A stretch of DNA of 64,000 bases from Chryseobacterium fluminis (GTDB lineage: Bacteria; Bacteroidota; Bacteroidia; Flavobacteriales; Weeksellaceae). A program made the position numbers and the translations under genes. Positions 54,012 to 63,281 of the stretch are shown here, piece after piece. Under the pieces are notes generated by a model that was given only the letters and a program-made list of their open reading frames with translations, did not search any database and was not told the DNA's origin. Every line of letters starts with the position of its first letter. Positions within the stretch are counted from its first letter, which is position 1. The DNA lies in assembly GCF_026314945.1 (NCBI RefSeq), contig NZ_CP111121.1, positions 1,922,001 to 1,986,000 of the forward strand, written 5' to 3'.

Positions 54012-55874
54012 ATGAGAATTCATGTAACTGTTTTATTTCTTTTCTTTTTCATTTTTGGAAGTTCACAGACCCAGCAGGCACCTGCAGATTCGTTTGTAAA
54101 GGATAACTTCACCAAAAAAGAATTTTATATCACCATGCGCGACGGTGTAAAGCTTTTCACAATTGCCTACATTCCGAAGGACATTTCCGGCAAGAATAAG
54201 TATCCTTTTTTAATGCAGAGAACCTGCTACAGCATTGCGCCTTACGGTGAAAATGAGTACAGAACCAAACTTGGCCCGAACCCGTATTTAATGAAAGACA
54301 AATATATTTTTGTATTTCAGGACGTTCGCGGAAGATACATGAGTCAAGGTACCTTCACCAATATGACACCACAAGTGGAGCGCAAAACCAGGAAGGATGT
54401 GGATGAAAGTACAGATACCTACGACACCATAGACTGGCTGGTGAAAAATATTAAAGACAATAACGGTAAAGTCGGGCAATACGGAACTTCATATCCAGGT
54501 TTCTACACGGCTGTAGGCGTACTGGCCCAGCATCCTGCATTGGTGGCTTCTTCTCCACAGGCTCCGATTTCAGATTTCTGGAATGACGATTTTCTTCATA
54601 ACGGGAGATTTATGATGGGATATTTCAGGACTTTTCCGGTTTTCGGAGTTCAGAAAACGAAGCCTGAAAATAAGGCCTGGTACACGGATTCTATGATCAA
54701 AACAACCTCTGAAGACGGTCTGAAATTTTACAGAGACATGGGAACCTTAAAAGACGGTTACGAAAAATATTATAAAGATAATTTCTTCATGACGGAAATT
54801 ATGAATCATACCAACTATGATGAATTCTGGCAGAAAAGAAACCTTCTTCCTCATCTTAAAAATGTAAATCATGCGGTAATGACGGTCGGAGGCTGGTTTG
54901 ATGCAGAAGACCTGTCGGGCCCACTAAATATTTATAAGACCATTGAAAAAACAAGCCCGAAAGCTAAAAATACCATCGTCATGGGACCTTTCTCTCATGG
55001 AGGCTGGGGACGTGAAGACGGAAAACATTTTCACAATGAGATCTATTTCGGAGACAGCATTGCCACCTATTATCAGAAAAATATCGAAACAAAATTTTTC
55101 AGTCATTATTTAAAAGGCAATACAAAACAGGATGTCGGTTTGCCGGAAGCATTAATGTATGATACAGGATCAAAACAATGGCGCGAATTTACAACCTACC
55201 CTCCGAAAGAAGCACAGAAAGTAAAGTTTTATTTATCAAATAAAACGCTGAAAAACACTTCCGGACAAGGATTTTCCGAATATTACAGTGATCCTGAAAA
55301 TCCTGTATTGAGCTCTGACAACCTGAAAGATTTCAATGGATTTACACCGAGAAATTATATGTCGGAGGACCAGAGATTCGCAGAAGGGAGACCCGATGTC
55401 TTAACTTTTACAACGGATGTTCTTACCGATGACCTAACTTTCGCAGGAGAAATGATGGCTAAATTAAATATTGCCTCCACTTCTACAGATGCAGATTTTG
55501 CAGTGAAATTAATCGATGTTTATCCTGAAGACTTTAAACCTGCTGAGAAAAAAGAAGGGGTGATTTATGGAAATTATCACCAGATGGTAAGAAGTGAAAT
55601 TATGCCTGCCCGATTCAGGAATTCGAGAGAAAGGGCAGAAGCTTTGGTGCCGAATCAGAAAACGGCGGTGAATTTCAGGCTGCAGGATGTTGTTCATACT
55701 TTTAAAAAAGGACATAAAATCCAGATACAGATCAGTTCCACCTGGTTTCCATTGTTTGCCATTAATCCGCAGAAATTCTTAGACAATCCGAATTTTGCAA
55801 CAAAGGAAGATTATACGAAAGCGTTTATTAAGATTTTCGAAGATAGTGCAATTGAAGTTGAGGTTTTAAAATAA
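54012..55874 (+). CDS. CocE/NonD-family hydrolase (X-Pro dipeptidyl-peptidase-like, S15)
   Basis: A 620-residue exported alpha/beta hydrolase. Signal peptide about 1-19 (ending FGSSQ). The catalytic Ser is S160 in GQYGTSYPGF. The Asp is in GGWFDAEDLSGP and the His in MGPFSHGGWG. The C-terminal jelly-roll domain (about 390-615, with VLTDDLTFAGEMMAKLNIAS) is typical of CocE and PepX enzymes. Likely substrates are acylated amines, esters or Pro-containing peptides. The true one is unknown. Confidence 0.88.
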   Translation: MRIHVTVLFLFFFIFGSSQTQQAPADSFVKDNFTKKEFYITMRDGVKLFTIAYIPKDISGKNKYPFLMQRTCYSIAPYGENEYRTKLGPNPYLMKDKYIFVFQDVRGRYMSQGTFTNMTPQVERKTRKDVDESTDTYDTIDWLVKNIKDNNGKVGQYGTSYPGFYTAVGVLAQHPALVASSPQAPISDFWNDDFLHNGRFMMGYFRTFPVFGVQKTKPENKAWYTDSMIKTTSEDGLKFYRDMGTLKDGYEKYYKDNFFMTEIMNHTNYDEFWQKRNLLPHLKNVNHAVMTVGGWFDAEDLSGPLNIYKTIEKTSPKAKNTIVMGPFSHGGWGREDGKHFHNEIYFGDSIATYYQKNIETKFFSHYLKGNTKQDVGLPEALMYDTGSKQWREFTTYPPKEAQKVKFYLSNKTLKNTSGQGFSEYYSDPENPVLSSDNLKDFNGFTPRNYMSEDQRFAEGRPDVLTFTTDVLTDDLTFAGEMMAKLNIASTSTDADFAVKLIDVYPEDFKPAEKKEGVIYGNYHQMVRSEIMPARFRNSRERAEALVPNQKTAVNFRLQDVVHTFKKGHKIQIQISSTWFPLFAINPQKFLDNPNFATKEDYTKAFIKIFEDSAIEVEVLK

Positions 55875-55899
55875 ATTTAAAAGCTGTTCAGATATAGGT

Positions 55900-55938
55900 T
55901 GCCCCCAAAAGTTAGACACTTTTTAGGGGCATTTTTAT
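55900..55938 (+). terminator. Terminator after the CocE-like gene, resembling an IS end
   Basis: TGCCCC / GGGGCA arms with an inner CCAAAAGT / ACTTTTTAGG pairing, followed by a five-T run. The left arm (TGCCCCCAAAAGTTAGACAC) resembles the end of IS3-group elements, so it may be an old IS remnant now used as a terminator. Confidence 0.65.
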
Positions 55939-55999
55939 TTGTGGGAATATCAAAATACAGCTCAGAATGTAATGATCTTTGAAATCTCCAGGAGATTTA

Positions 56000-56614
56000 T
56001 TAATCTTCCTCGATGGTTCTAAACGTTAAATTTATCCTGGGAGTTTTTACTTTTGTAGTCGGGGGAAGCCGGTGCAGCCAGTGATCCTGTGTGATTCCTT
56101 TCATGACAAGTAAGCTTCCGTTTTCAAGGAAAATCTCCACTTTCTCTTTTGTTGTTTTATGTTTGAATAGAAACTTCCGTTCCGCTCCGAAAGTAAGTGA
56201 TGCGATGGCTCCGTGTTTTTTTAAATCTTTTTCGCCATCACTGTGATAAGCCATTCCTTCGTTTCCATCATGGTATAAGTTCAGCAGACAGGAATTATAG
56301 GTCTCTCCTGAAACTTCTTCACATTTCTGCTTCAATTCCAATAATTCCGGCGTCCAGAACTTAGCATGTTTCGTCCGTTTAGAATACGTATATTCGAATG
56401 GTTTCTCCCCAAACCAAGCCACTTTTCTTTTTGTTAAGATTAATTTTCCAAAAATGACCGCCTCATCATTTTCCCATGGAATCTGATTAAGTAAATAATC
56501 ATAATAAAAACCGGATTTCTCACTGGAGAAAACTTTTCCGTAATAGTGAACGGTTCCGTCATGCGGCAGGATGTTTACAGGATAATCTGATAGTTCTTCG
56601 AATAAAGTCAACAT
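56000..56614 (-). CDS. alkB: AlkB-family alpha-ketoglutarate-dependent DNA repair dioxygenase
   Basis: A 204-residue oxygenase that removes methyl groups from damaged bases such as 1-methyladenine. The iron ligands are in AYHSDGE (His-x-Asp) and HWLHRLPP. The 2-oxoglutarate Arg pair is in PRINLTFR. NSCLLNLYHDGNEGMAYHSD is the family core. I place the start at the ATG at 56614 (MLTLFEEL); an upstream M at 56722 is possible but adds 36 residues without family similarity. It is on the same strand as, and 334 bp downstream of, an Ada-type gene. Confidence 0.88.
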   Translation of the reverse strand: MLTLFEELSDYPVNILPHDGTVHYYGKVFSSEKSGFYYDYLLNQIPWENDEAVIFGKLILTKRKVAWFGEKPFEYTYSKRTKHAKFWTPELLELKQKCEEVSGETYNSCLLNLYHDGNEGMAYHSDGEKDLKKHGAIASLTFGAERKFLFKHKTTKEKVEIFLENGSLLVMKGITQDHWLHRLPPTTKVKTPRINLTFRTIEED

Positions 56615-56767
56615 AAAGTTTAAAATTTTGTGTTTAATGATCAGCATTTCTGTTGTTCCGAATAACCCAAGCAGTTCTTTAGTAACTCTTAAGCAAGCGG
56701 ATTTTTTATTGAATGATGCCAATTTTGTATTTACAATAAGTTTCGGCTAAAGCCAATGGATTCACTG

Positions 56768-56902
56768 TTCTTTTTAAAACGGGCTAAAGCCCGTTCCTAC
56801 TGATGGAATCATTTATTTACCGTTAAATTTCAAGAAGACTTCAGTAAATTTCTTATTTCTTTTTAAACGGACTGAAGCCTGTTTCTATCGATGGGATCAT
56901 TG
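56768..56902 (-). repeat. Two copies of a short palindromic intergenic repeat
   Basis: Copies at 56768-56813 and 56857-56902 share the order T5AAA, CGGRCTRAAGCCYGTT, CTAYYGATGGRATCAT. Each has a hairpin-like centre (ACGGGCTAAAGCCCGT in the first). A third degenerate copy may lie at 62524-62560. They resemble REP-type repeats of Flavobacteriia. Confidence 0.6.
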
Positions 56903-56947
56903 AAATCAGGTCAAAATACTTCTGTGTATACTTTGGGATTAAAAGTA

Positions 56948-57804
56948 CTATAAAACAGAGTCCTCAGAATACACCCTGGAGCTTTCCCATCCTACCATCA
57001 GCTGTTTTCTGTCACTTCCCCATCGGTATCCTCCTAGGTTACCGGAACCCTGAATGACGCGGTGACACGGAATTAAAAAAGCGACCGGATTACTTCCGAT
57101 GGCCGTTCCCACCGCCCGTGAGGCCTTAGGATGTCCTATTTTTCCGGCTAAGTTTCCATATGTGGTAAGTTTCCCCATCGGGATCTTCAAGAGACTTTCC
57201 CACACCTTCAGTTGAAAATCGGTTCCTTTTAAATGCAATTTGATGGTATTGAGCTTCGTCCAGTCTTTATTAAACAGGGACAGGGCATTTTTCTGCAATC
57301 CATCCTGTTTTTCAAAAAAGAAGCATTGGGAAATTTTAAAATCAAATCTCCCAATGCTTTATCTTTATCGTTTTCAAAAGCCATGTAACAGATTCCTTTT
57401 TCTGTGGAAGCTGCGATTACTTTTCCAAAAGGCGTTTCGGAAAAACTGTAACTGATGGTAAGGCTTTTCCCACCGTTTTTATATTCTGCCGGAGACATGC
57501 CCTCGATTTTCACGAACAAATCATGCAATCTGCTTGTACTTGAAAATCCCGTTTCATAAGCGGTATCAAATAGCGTTGCTTTTTCCTCCTTCAGTAATTT
57601 TTTAGCATGTTCCAGGCTGATAAACTGTAAAAATTTCTTAGGACTTGTTCCGGCCCAATCCGTGAATATCTTCTGGAAATGAGCCGGACTGAGATTTATC
57701 TCTTCTGCCACTTTATCCAGTCCCGGCTGAAGCTTAAAATTTTCCCGGATATAGGCGATGGCTTTTGCAATCCGGTTATAATCTATTTGATTCTGTGTGG
57801 ACAT
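56948..57804 (-). pseudogene. ada: Ada-like AraC-MGMT alkylation response protein, frameshifted
   Basis: The N-terminal half (57804 down to about 57320) is an AraC-type helix-turn-helix with NLSPAHFQKIFTDWAG and the second helix SRLHDLFVKIEGMSP. The C-terminal half (56948 to about 57310) is an O6-methylguanine methyltransferase with the active Cys in FLIPCHRVIQG and the preceding TTYGNLAGKIGHPKASRAVG. The two are in different frames. One more T in the six-base run at 57314-57319 would join them (reading NASFFEKQDGLQKNALSLF). Either a sequence error or a recent mutation. It lies just upstream of alkB, forming a repair pair. Confidence 0.8.
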
Positions 57805-57873
57805 AGCATTTTGTTTTACCTCACAAATTTCCAAAGAATCTCTGGCAGAAAAAATCCGATTCCTGTGAAGTTT

Positions 57874-58728
57874 TTAATCTTGATTTATATGGTAATAGGC
57901 AAGCATTTTGTAGTAGAGCTTTGCAGCCAGGAATGCACTTGGCTTTGCCATTGGAGAATCCATTAATTCTACAATATCAAAAGCGACAACATTACATTTT
58001 TCAAATACTTTTTTTAACAGCTCCAGTGTCGGATACCATTGCAAACCACCCGGTTCGGGAGTTCCTGTTGACGGAGCGATCGACGGGTCGAAAGCATCAA
58101 GATCTATCGTAATATACACGTTTCCTGAAACCTTTTCCAGAACATCATTGATCCAGTTCCCGTTATTCGCAATTTCATGGGCAAAAAAGACCCTTCCCTC
58201 CGGTAAATATTCCGCTTCTTCGATATCCATCGAACGAATTCCGACCTGTACCAGATTGTGCTTCTGATTGGCTTCAAAAACAGCACATGCATGATTGGAA
58301 GTAGAACCGTGGAACTCAGGACGTAAATCGGTGTGTGCATCTAGCTGAAGAACCGTCAGGTTTTCATATTTCTCACCAACTGCGCGGATCGAACCGATCG
58401 AAACAGAGTGTTCACCTCCGAAAAGCGTAAACAATTTGCCATCATGGTTCAAAAGTTCTTTTGTTTTTTGGTACACCGCTTCTGTCATCGCTTCCGGCGA
58501 AGATTTTTCAGAAATTTCTCCGGCCAGGTAAACTCCTTCCAGATAAGGTTCCGTCTGGGTTTCGATGTCATAAAGCTCCATGTTTTCAGAAGCATCCAAA
58601 AACAGTTCAGGACCTTTATCAGCTCCTTTCCCCCAGGTTGAAGTTCCATCGTAGGGAACAGTTACCAACATTACTTTAGAGTTCTCTAACGACGCATTTT
58701 CTTCAGGAATTCCCGCGTATGTTTTCAT
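57874..58728 (-). CDS. speB: Agmatinase (arginase family)
   Basis: A 284-residue manganese enzyme that converts agmatine to putrescine and urea. The metal-binding motifs are GGEHSVSIGSIRA, LQLDAHTDLR, NHACAVFEANQ and TIDLDAFDPSIAPSTGTPEPGG. Length matches the family. The arginine decarboxylase that makes agmatine is 1.4 kb downstream on the same strand (60104-61498), so the two together give putrescine. A TATCTTTG box lies 28 bp upstream. Confidence 0.92.
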   Translation of the reverse strand: MKTYAGIPEENASLENSKVMLVTVPYDGTSTWGKGADKGPELFLDASENMELYDIETQTEPYLEGVYLAGEISEKSSPEAMTEAVYQKTKELLNHDGKLFTLFGGEHSVSIGSIRAVGEKYENLTVLQLDAHTDLRPEFHGSTSNHACAVFEANQKHNLVQVGIRSMDIEEAEYLPEGRVFFAHEIANNGNWINDVLEKVSGNVYITIDLDAFDPSIAPSTGTPEPGGLQWYPTLELLKKVFEKCNVVAFDIVELMDSPMAKPSAFLAAKLYYKMLAYYHINQD

Positions 58729-58756
58729 GTCTTATTTAAAAATTAAATGATTTCGG

Positions 58757-58764
58757 CAAAGATA
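58757..58764 (-). promoter_or_regulatory. Bacteroidota -7 box (TATCTTTG) for speB
   Basis: A perfect TAnnTTTG match on the minus strand, 28 bp before the agmatinase start. Confidence 0.5.
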
Positions 58765-58890
58765 CAAAGAAGATGGGAGATGGAGACCCCGAGCCAGAAT
58801 TTTTACGGAAACGCAAAGTCTGACATGAATCATTCAGACTTTTTATAATTCCGCTTCAACTGCCAGCTACTCCCTTCCAGTCAAAATTAT

Positions 58891-58898
58891 TACCTTTG
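58891..58898 (+). promoter_or_regulatory. Bacteroidota -7 box (TACCTTTG) for the HAD gene
   Basis: A perfect TAnnTTTG match on the plus strand, 15 bp before the ATG of the HAD-family gene. Confidence 0.5.
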
Positions 58899-58913
58899 TA
58901 AAAAATTCAAAAT

Positions 58914-59573
58914 ATGCCTTTAAAAGCTGTTCTTTTCGATATGGATGGAGTAATTGTAGATACAGAACCATTACACAGAAAAGCTTATTTTAAAACCTTC
59001 GACCAATTGGAAATTGCCGTTTCCGAAGAATTATACACTTCTTTTACAGGAGCTTCTACCAAGAGAGTCTGCGACACTTTAATCAGTGAGTTTGACCTGA
59101 GCCATACCTACGAGGATATTGCAGCCATCAAAAGAGCCCATTTTAAAGATTACTTTTATAATGATGATGAATTTGATTTAATTCAGGGAGTAAGAGAACT
59201 CATCCAGCATTATCATGAAAATGGGGTGACCCTGATTTTGGCTTCTTCCGCAACCATGACCACTATTAATATGGTTTTTGAAAAATTCGGCCTCGAAAAA
59301 TATTTCAGCGGAAAAATAAGCGGAGCCGATCTGAAAGAATCAAAACCTCATCCTGAGGTATTCCTGTTAGCTGCTGAAATGGCTGGCGAACCTGTTGAAA
59401 ACTGTATGGTCATTGAAGATTCTACCAACGGCATTTTAGCAGCACATCGTGCTCATATTTTCTGTGCCGCCTACAGAAGCCCACATTCCAAAAACCAGGA
59501 TTATACATTGGCAGACACCGTTGTGTCAGATTATACGGAACTTGAAACGGATAAGGTTTCAAAATATTTTTAA
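58914..59573 (+). CDS. HAD-family phosphatase, beta-phosphoglucomutase-like
   Basis: A 219-residue HAD hydrolase. Motif I DMDGVIVDTEP holds the nucleophile Asp and its partner. Motif II is ILASSATM, the Lys of motif III is in GADLKESKPHPEVF, and motif IV is MVIEDSTNGILAA. The cap is the small helical type used by phosphoglucomutase and phosphoglycolate phosphatase relatives. The substrate, probably a sugar phosphate, is not defined by sequence. It converges on a hypothetical gene across a shared terminator. Confidence 0.88.
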   Translation: MPLKAVLFDMDGVIVDTEPLHRKAYFKTFDQLEIAVSEELYTSFTGASTKRVCDTLISEFDLSHTYEDIAAIKRAHFKDYFYNDDEFDLIQGVRELIQHYHENGVTLILASSATMTTINMVFEKFGLEKYFSGKISGADLKESKPHPEVFLLAAEMAGEPVENCMVIEDSTNGILAAHRAHIFCAAYRSPHSKNQDYTLADTVVSDYTELETDKVSKYF

Positions 59574-59606
59574 AAAGTAAAGCTCTCAAATTGAGAGCTT
59601 TACTTT
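59574..59606. terminator. Bidirectional terminator between converging genes
   Basis: A perfect palindrome with 16-bp arms around one base (AAAGTAAAGCTCTCAA, then its mirror), with T runs outward on both strands. It serves the HAD gene and the hypothetical gene at 59605-60075, whose stop codon overlaps its edge. Confidence 0.85.
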
Positions 59607-60075
59607 ATAGATTACTATTTTGTATCTTGCTGTCAGCGTTGACATTTATCCCGTGAACTATTAAAAGTTCGAATTCTTTTATTTTTAAAGGGTCACTTTC
59701 GATGATGCCATAATGATTCTTCAGTCTTTTAAAGACACTTTTAGTGATATGATCATTTTTAAAACTAAGTGTAATTCTGCCAGGCATAATGTTCTGTCTC
59801 CTCAATTTATTATAAGATTCTCTGCTGTCAAATCTTAATACGATTCTATCTAATCCATCTTCATCTTCTTTTTGATAACTGATAGATGATATGGGTAAAT
59901 CTAATGTTTTAATAAATTCTCTCAGAGGCTGACCGATAAAATTTATTTGATTCCTTTCTAATTTACTATACTGTATCTCTTTAAATGCACAATTGGTTTG
60001 TGCTAAAATATTTACTGATAATAGAAAAATCAATAGTAGAAAAAGCTTTCCTTCCCAAGCTTGTATTCTGTTCAA
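59605..60075 (-). CDS. Exported hypothetical protein
   Basis: A 156-residue protein with a signal peptide (KLFLLLIFLLSVNILAQ) and a mature part of mixed strands and helices, FIGQPLREFIKTLDLPISSI and GRITLSFKNDHITKSVFKRL. The only start is a TTG at 60075. The family is not recognised. It lies 28 bp downstream of arginine decarboxylase on the same strand. Confidence 0.65.
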   Translation of the reverse strand: MNRIQAWEGKLFLLLIFLLSVNILAQTNCAFKEIQYSKLERNQINFIGQPLREFIKTLDLPISSISYQKEDEDGLDRIVLRFDSRESYNKLRRQNIMPGRITLSFKNDHITKSVFKRLKNHYGIIESDPLKIKEFELLIVHGINVNADSKIQNSNL

Positions 60076-60103
60076 TTTAATAAATTATTTGGCCATGCTG
60101 CCC

Positions 60104-61498
60104 TTATTTATATCCCAAAAGTTTCAGCACATCTTCAGGTTCCTGTTTTTCGCGGAATATCTCATATTGCAGTTCCCCGTTTTCATCTTTCTGAATCAGC
60201 ACGTGTCTCGGCTGAGGCATCAGGCAGTGATGAATTCCACCAAATCCGCTGATCGCTTCCTGGTAGGCACCGGTATGGAAAAACCCGATATACAAAGGTT
60301 TTGTATCGCTGAAGACCGGTAAATAAATAGCATTGGTATGCTGTTCCGAGTTATAATAATCGTCTGAATCACAAGTGAGCCCACCTAAGAATACCCTTTC
60401 GTAAGTATCATCCCAACGGTTTAACGGAAGCATGATAAAGTGTCTTGAGATAGCCCAGGTATCAGGAAGGGTGGTCATGAAAGAAGAATCGATCATATTC
60501 CACTTTTCTCTGTCGTTCTGACGTTTCTGGGAAATGATTTTATAAATGTTCGCTCCACTTTCACCTACGGTGAAGCTTCCGAATTCAGTATAAATATTAG
60601 GTTCCTCTACCCCTTCTTCTTCACAGAATTTTTTAATTTGAGAAACAATCTCCTCCACCATATACTGGTAATCGTAATCAAACTGCAGAGAGGTCTTGAT
60701 CGGGAAACCACCACCAATATTCAGTGAATTCACTTCCGGAGCAATTTTCTTAAGACGTGCATACACGCGGAGACATTTGTATAATTCGTTCCAGTAGTAC
60801 GCCGTATCTTTGATTCCCGTATTGATAAAGAAGTGAAGCATTTTCAATCTTGCATTCGGGTGTTCAGCAATTTTTTGGCTGTAATAAGGAATAATATCCT
60901 TATACCCGATTCCCAGTCTCGAGGTATAGAATTCGAACTTCGGCTCTTCTTCAGAAGCGATTCTGATTCCGATGTCAAAAGTGGTATCAATACTTTCGGT
61001 TAATTTATCAAGCTCACGGTAATTATCCAGAATCGGGGTAATATTTTCGAATCCGTTGTTGATCAGGTCAGAGATTTTGGTCAGATAATCATCGGTTTTG
61101 AAACCATTACAGATTACTTCAATATCTTTATCTACTTTGCCATTTTCGTAAAGGGATTTTACGATATCCATGTCATAAGCAGAAGAAGTCTCAATAGAAA
61201 TATCATTTTTCAGTGCTTCCTCAAGCACAAATTTGAAATGACTTGATTTTGTACAATAGCAATATCTATAATTTTTCTTATATTCGGTTTTCTCAAAAGC
61301 TTCCTTAAACCAGCTCTTGGCTTTTTGGATATTTTGAGAAATTCTCGGCAGGTAGCTAATTTTTAGCGGGGTGCCAAATTTTTCAACAACATCCATTAAT
61401 GGAATGTCGTGAAACAACAAATTGTTCTCAGACACATTGAATTCCTCCGTAGGAAAATACAACGTCTGATCAATAAGTTCCGAGTATTTTATTTTCAT
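60104..61498 (-). CDS. speA: Arginine decarboxylase (PLP, group IV-like)
   Basis: A 464-residue enzyme that converts arginine to agmatine. The PLP lysine is in YRYCYCTKSSHFKFVLEEAL. SLNIGGGFPIK is the phosphate-binding glycine loop, and LGGLTCDSDDYY contains the Cys/Asp at the active site dimer interface. It is close to agmatinase (57874-58728), so the pair makes putrescine by the ADC route. It has its own upstream region. Confidence 0.9.
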   Translation of the reverse strand: MKIKYSELIDQTLYFPTEEFNVSENNLLFHDIPLMDVVEKFGTPLKISYLPRISQNIQKAKSWFKEAFEKTEYKKNYRYCYCTKSSHFKFVLEEALKNDISIETSSAYDMDIVKSLYENGKVDKDIEVICNGFKTDDYLTKISDLINNGFENITPILDNYRELDKLTESIDTTFDIGIRIASEEEPKFEFYTSRLGIGYKDIIPYYSQKIAEHPNARLKMLHFFINTGIKDTAYYWNELYKCLRVYARLKKIAPEVNSLNIGGGFPIKTSLQFDYDYQYMVEEIVSQIKKFCEEEGVEEPNIYTEFGSFTVGESGANIYKIISQKRQNDREKWNMIDSSFMTTLPDTWAISRHFIMLPLNRWDDTYERVFLGGLTCDSDDYYNSEQHTNAIYLPVFSDTKPLYIGFFHTGAYQEAISGFGGIHHCLMPQPRHVLIQKDENGELQYEIFREKQEPEDVLKLLGYK

Positions 61499-61609
61499 TT
61501 CTAAACAAGTGAATTAAGAAATGCAAAATTGCTAAAAAAGATTGGTTTTTTAACGTTAAAATTATTATAATTTTCCAGGTGTTTCTTAGTAAAAACTTCA
61601 CATAAATTA

Positions 61610-62485
61610 TCAATACGTAAACTTTTGAATATATTGTTCCCGCTTATTTTCAGAAATTCCTAAAACCTTTTGAATATAAACATCCGTTGAACCGTATTTA
61701 TTATTGATTTCATTAAAAGCGGAATCCAGATAATCCGATTCTATCCAGCTTAGCTTTTCCAGTACGCCGATATCCATTTTCGGATACAGAAAATGTACGG
61801 AGGTGGCCAGATTGAGCCTTTTGTTCACCAATTTTTTCCTGTAATTATTTGACAGGAGATAATCGTTATAGATGGATTCTTTATCAAACTTTAAAATCGT
61901 TAAAATTAATGCAGATATCATTCCTGTTCTGTCTTTTCCGGCAGTACAGTGGTATAAAACGGGATGATCCGAATCCAGAATTTCCATGATGATCTGCCTG
62001 ATGATTTCAGGGTTTTCGATGACATATTCTTTATAGAAATCCAGCATTCTCCTATTCGCGTCATCGCTGTTTACCTTCCCTTTTAAAACAAGTTTTTTTG
62101 CCTGATCCAGCTGATCGCCCTTATCCTCAAATGCCGAATAATTTTTATACCCAATATTATCGGGAAGATGATCCGGTTTACGGGCAATTTCTTTCGAATT
62201 TCTAAGGTCAATAACTTGCCTTATTCCTAATCGTTTGAGGTCACTGAAAGATCTTTTCTTCAGGCTGTGAAGATGTGCGCTGCGGTAAAATTTTCCTTCC
62301 TTTAATGTGCGTCCATCCTTATTTTTTATATTTCCGATTGTTCTGAAATTATAGACTTTTTCAACGGTGATATTTTGTCGTGTTTCAGTCCTGCCGTATT
62401 CGGGTGTAGAAATGTGCTGTGTCTTACAGGAATAAATACAGCATGATGTAATGATCAGAAATAATATTTTAAGCAATTCTTTCAT
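61610..62485 (-). CDS. Tyrosine-specific protein phosphatase, lipoprotein
   Basis: A 291-residue phosphatase with a lipoprotein signal peptide (lipobox IYSC, Cys20). The P-loop is HCTAGKDRTGM, the Cys-x5-Arg motif. The N-terminal NFRTIGNIKNKDGRTLKEG and LGIRQVIDLRNSKEIARKP are the family's standard blocks. It belongs to the PTP family that includes phosphotyrosine and phosphoinositide phosphatases, and should act in the periplasm, tethered to a membrane. Confidence 0.85.
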   Translation of the reverse strand: MKELLKILFLIITSCCIYSCKTQHISTPEYGRTETRQNITVEKVYNFRTIGNIKNKDGRTLKEGKFYRSAHLHSLKKRSFSDLKRLGIRQVIDLRNSKEIARKPDHLPDNIGYKNYSAFEDKGDQLDQAKKLVLKGKVNSDDANRRMLDFYKEYVIENPEIIRQIIMEILDSDHPVLYHCTAGKDRTGMISALILTILKFDKESIYNDYLLSNNYRKKLVNKRLNLATSVHFLYPKMDIGVLEKLSWIESDYLDSAFNEINNKYGSTDVYIQKVLGISENKREQYIQKFTY

Positions 62486-62523
62486 GTTTTGCAGGATATT
62501 GGATTTCAGAGAGGGGTGTATTT

Positions 62524-62560
62524 TGATTTTTAAGGTTGGCTAAAGTCTGCTCCTTCTGAC
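62524..62560 (-). repeat. Degenerate copy of the CGGGCTAAAGCCCGTT repeat
   Basis: TTTTTAAGGTTGGCTAAAGT then CTGCTCCTTCTGACG shows the same order of blocks as the two copies near 56800. The match is weak. Confidence 0.3.
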
Positions 62561-62607
62561 GACAGGCCTCCGTCCATAATCAGGAAGGATTGAATGACTT
62601 ATCAGAT

Positions 62608-63249
62608 CTATGTTTCCTGTGGCAAAGTATTTTTTCCTACAAAAATCAGTAAATCCCCTTTTTCATACTGGATAGATACCTCATCTTCCACGGCGAAGTT
62701 TCTGGTTCCGATTCTTGATGTTATGCTCAAACTTCCATGACTGAGAGGCCAGTTTAATCCTTTTGTCGTAATATTTTCAACGGACGGAAAGGGATATAAT
62801 GAAACCATTTTATTTTTTACCTGATGAATAATTATGTTTTTGGGGATAAAATAATACTCTGAAAACTCATCATAAAATCTGATGTCCAAATGATCTTTAA
62901 ATCCGAAAGCCACAGTAAGATTTCCTAAAAAATGATCCTGCTCACCGCCACTTCCGCCTAACACGTCGACATTTTTAAAACCTCTATCGGCAATGATCTC
63001 CAATGCTTTATGAAAATCTGTTTTATCCTGATCCGGTGTATGGATGAATTTTTTATGATGAATACCTTCATCTTTTCCGGAATGGGAATCAAAATCTCCT
63101 GAAATAAAAGCCAGTTGATCCAAAGGAAAATTCCGGTTTTTCAGGTAATGGAAAGCTCCGTCCGTACAGGCGATCAGTGTATAATCCTGATACTCCGGAA
63201 AAGACTTTGGCGGTTCCCCGTTGATAAAAAGTAATGCCTTTTCTGCCAT
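62608..63249 (-). CDS. thiN: Thiamine pyrophosphokinase
   Basis: A 213-residue enzyme that makes thiamine diphosphate from thiamine and ATP. Signature blocks: ISGDFDSHSG, the Asp-rich HTPDQDKTDFHKALE, and GGSGGEQDHFLGNL. The C-terminal domain (ISIQYEKGDLLIFVG-like end) is complete. It lies 33 bp downstream of a TPR protein gene. Confidence 0.9.
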   Translation of the reverse strand: MAEKALLFINGEPPKSFPEYQDYTLIACTDGAFHYLKNRNFPLDQLAFISGDFDSHSGKDEGIHHKKFIHTPDQDKTDFHKALEIIADRGFKNVDVLGGSGGEQDHFLGNLTVAFGFKDHLDIRFYDEFSEYYFIPKNIIIHQVKNKMVSLYPFPSVENITTKGLNWPLSHGSLSITSRIGTRNFAVEDEVSIQYEKGDLLIFVGKNTLPQET

Positions 63250-63281
63250 TTTATCTGTTTCTTTTGCTTTTCAATAATTGA

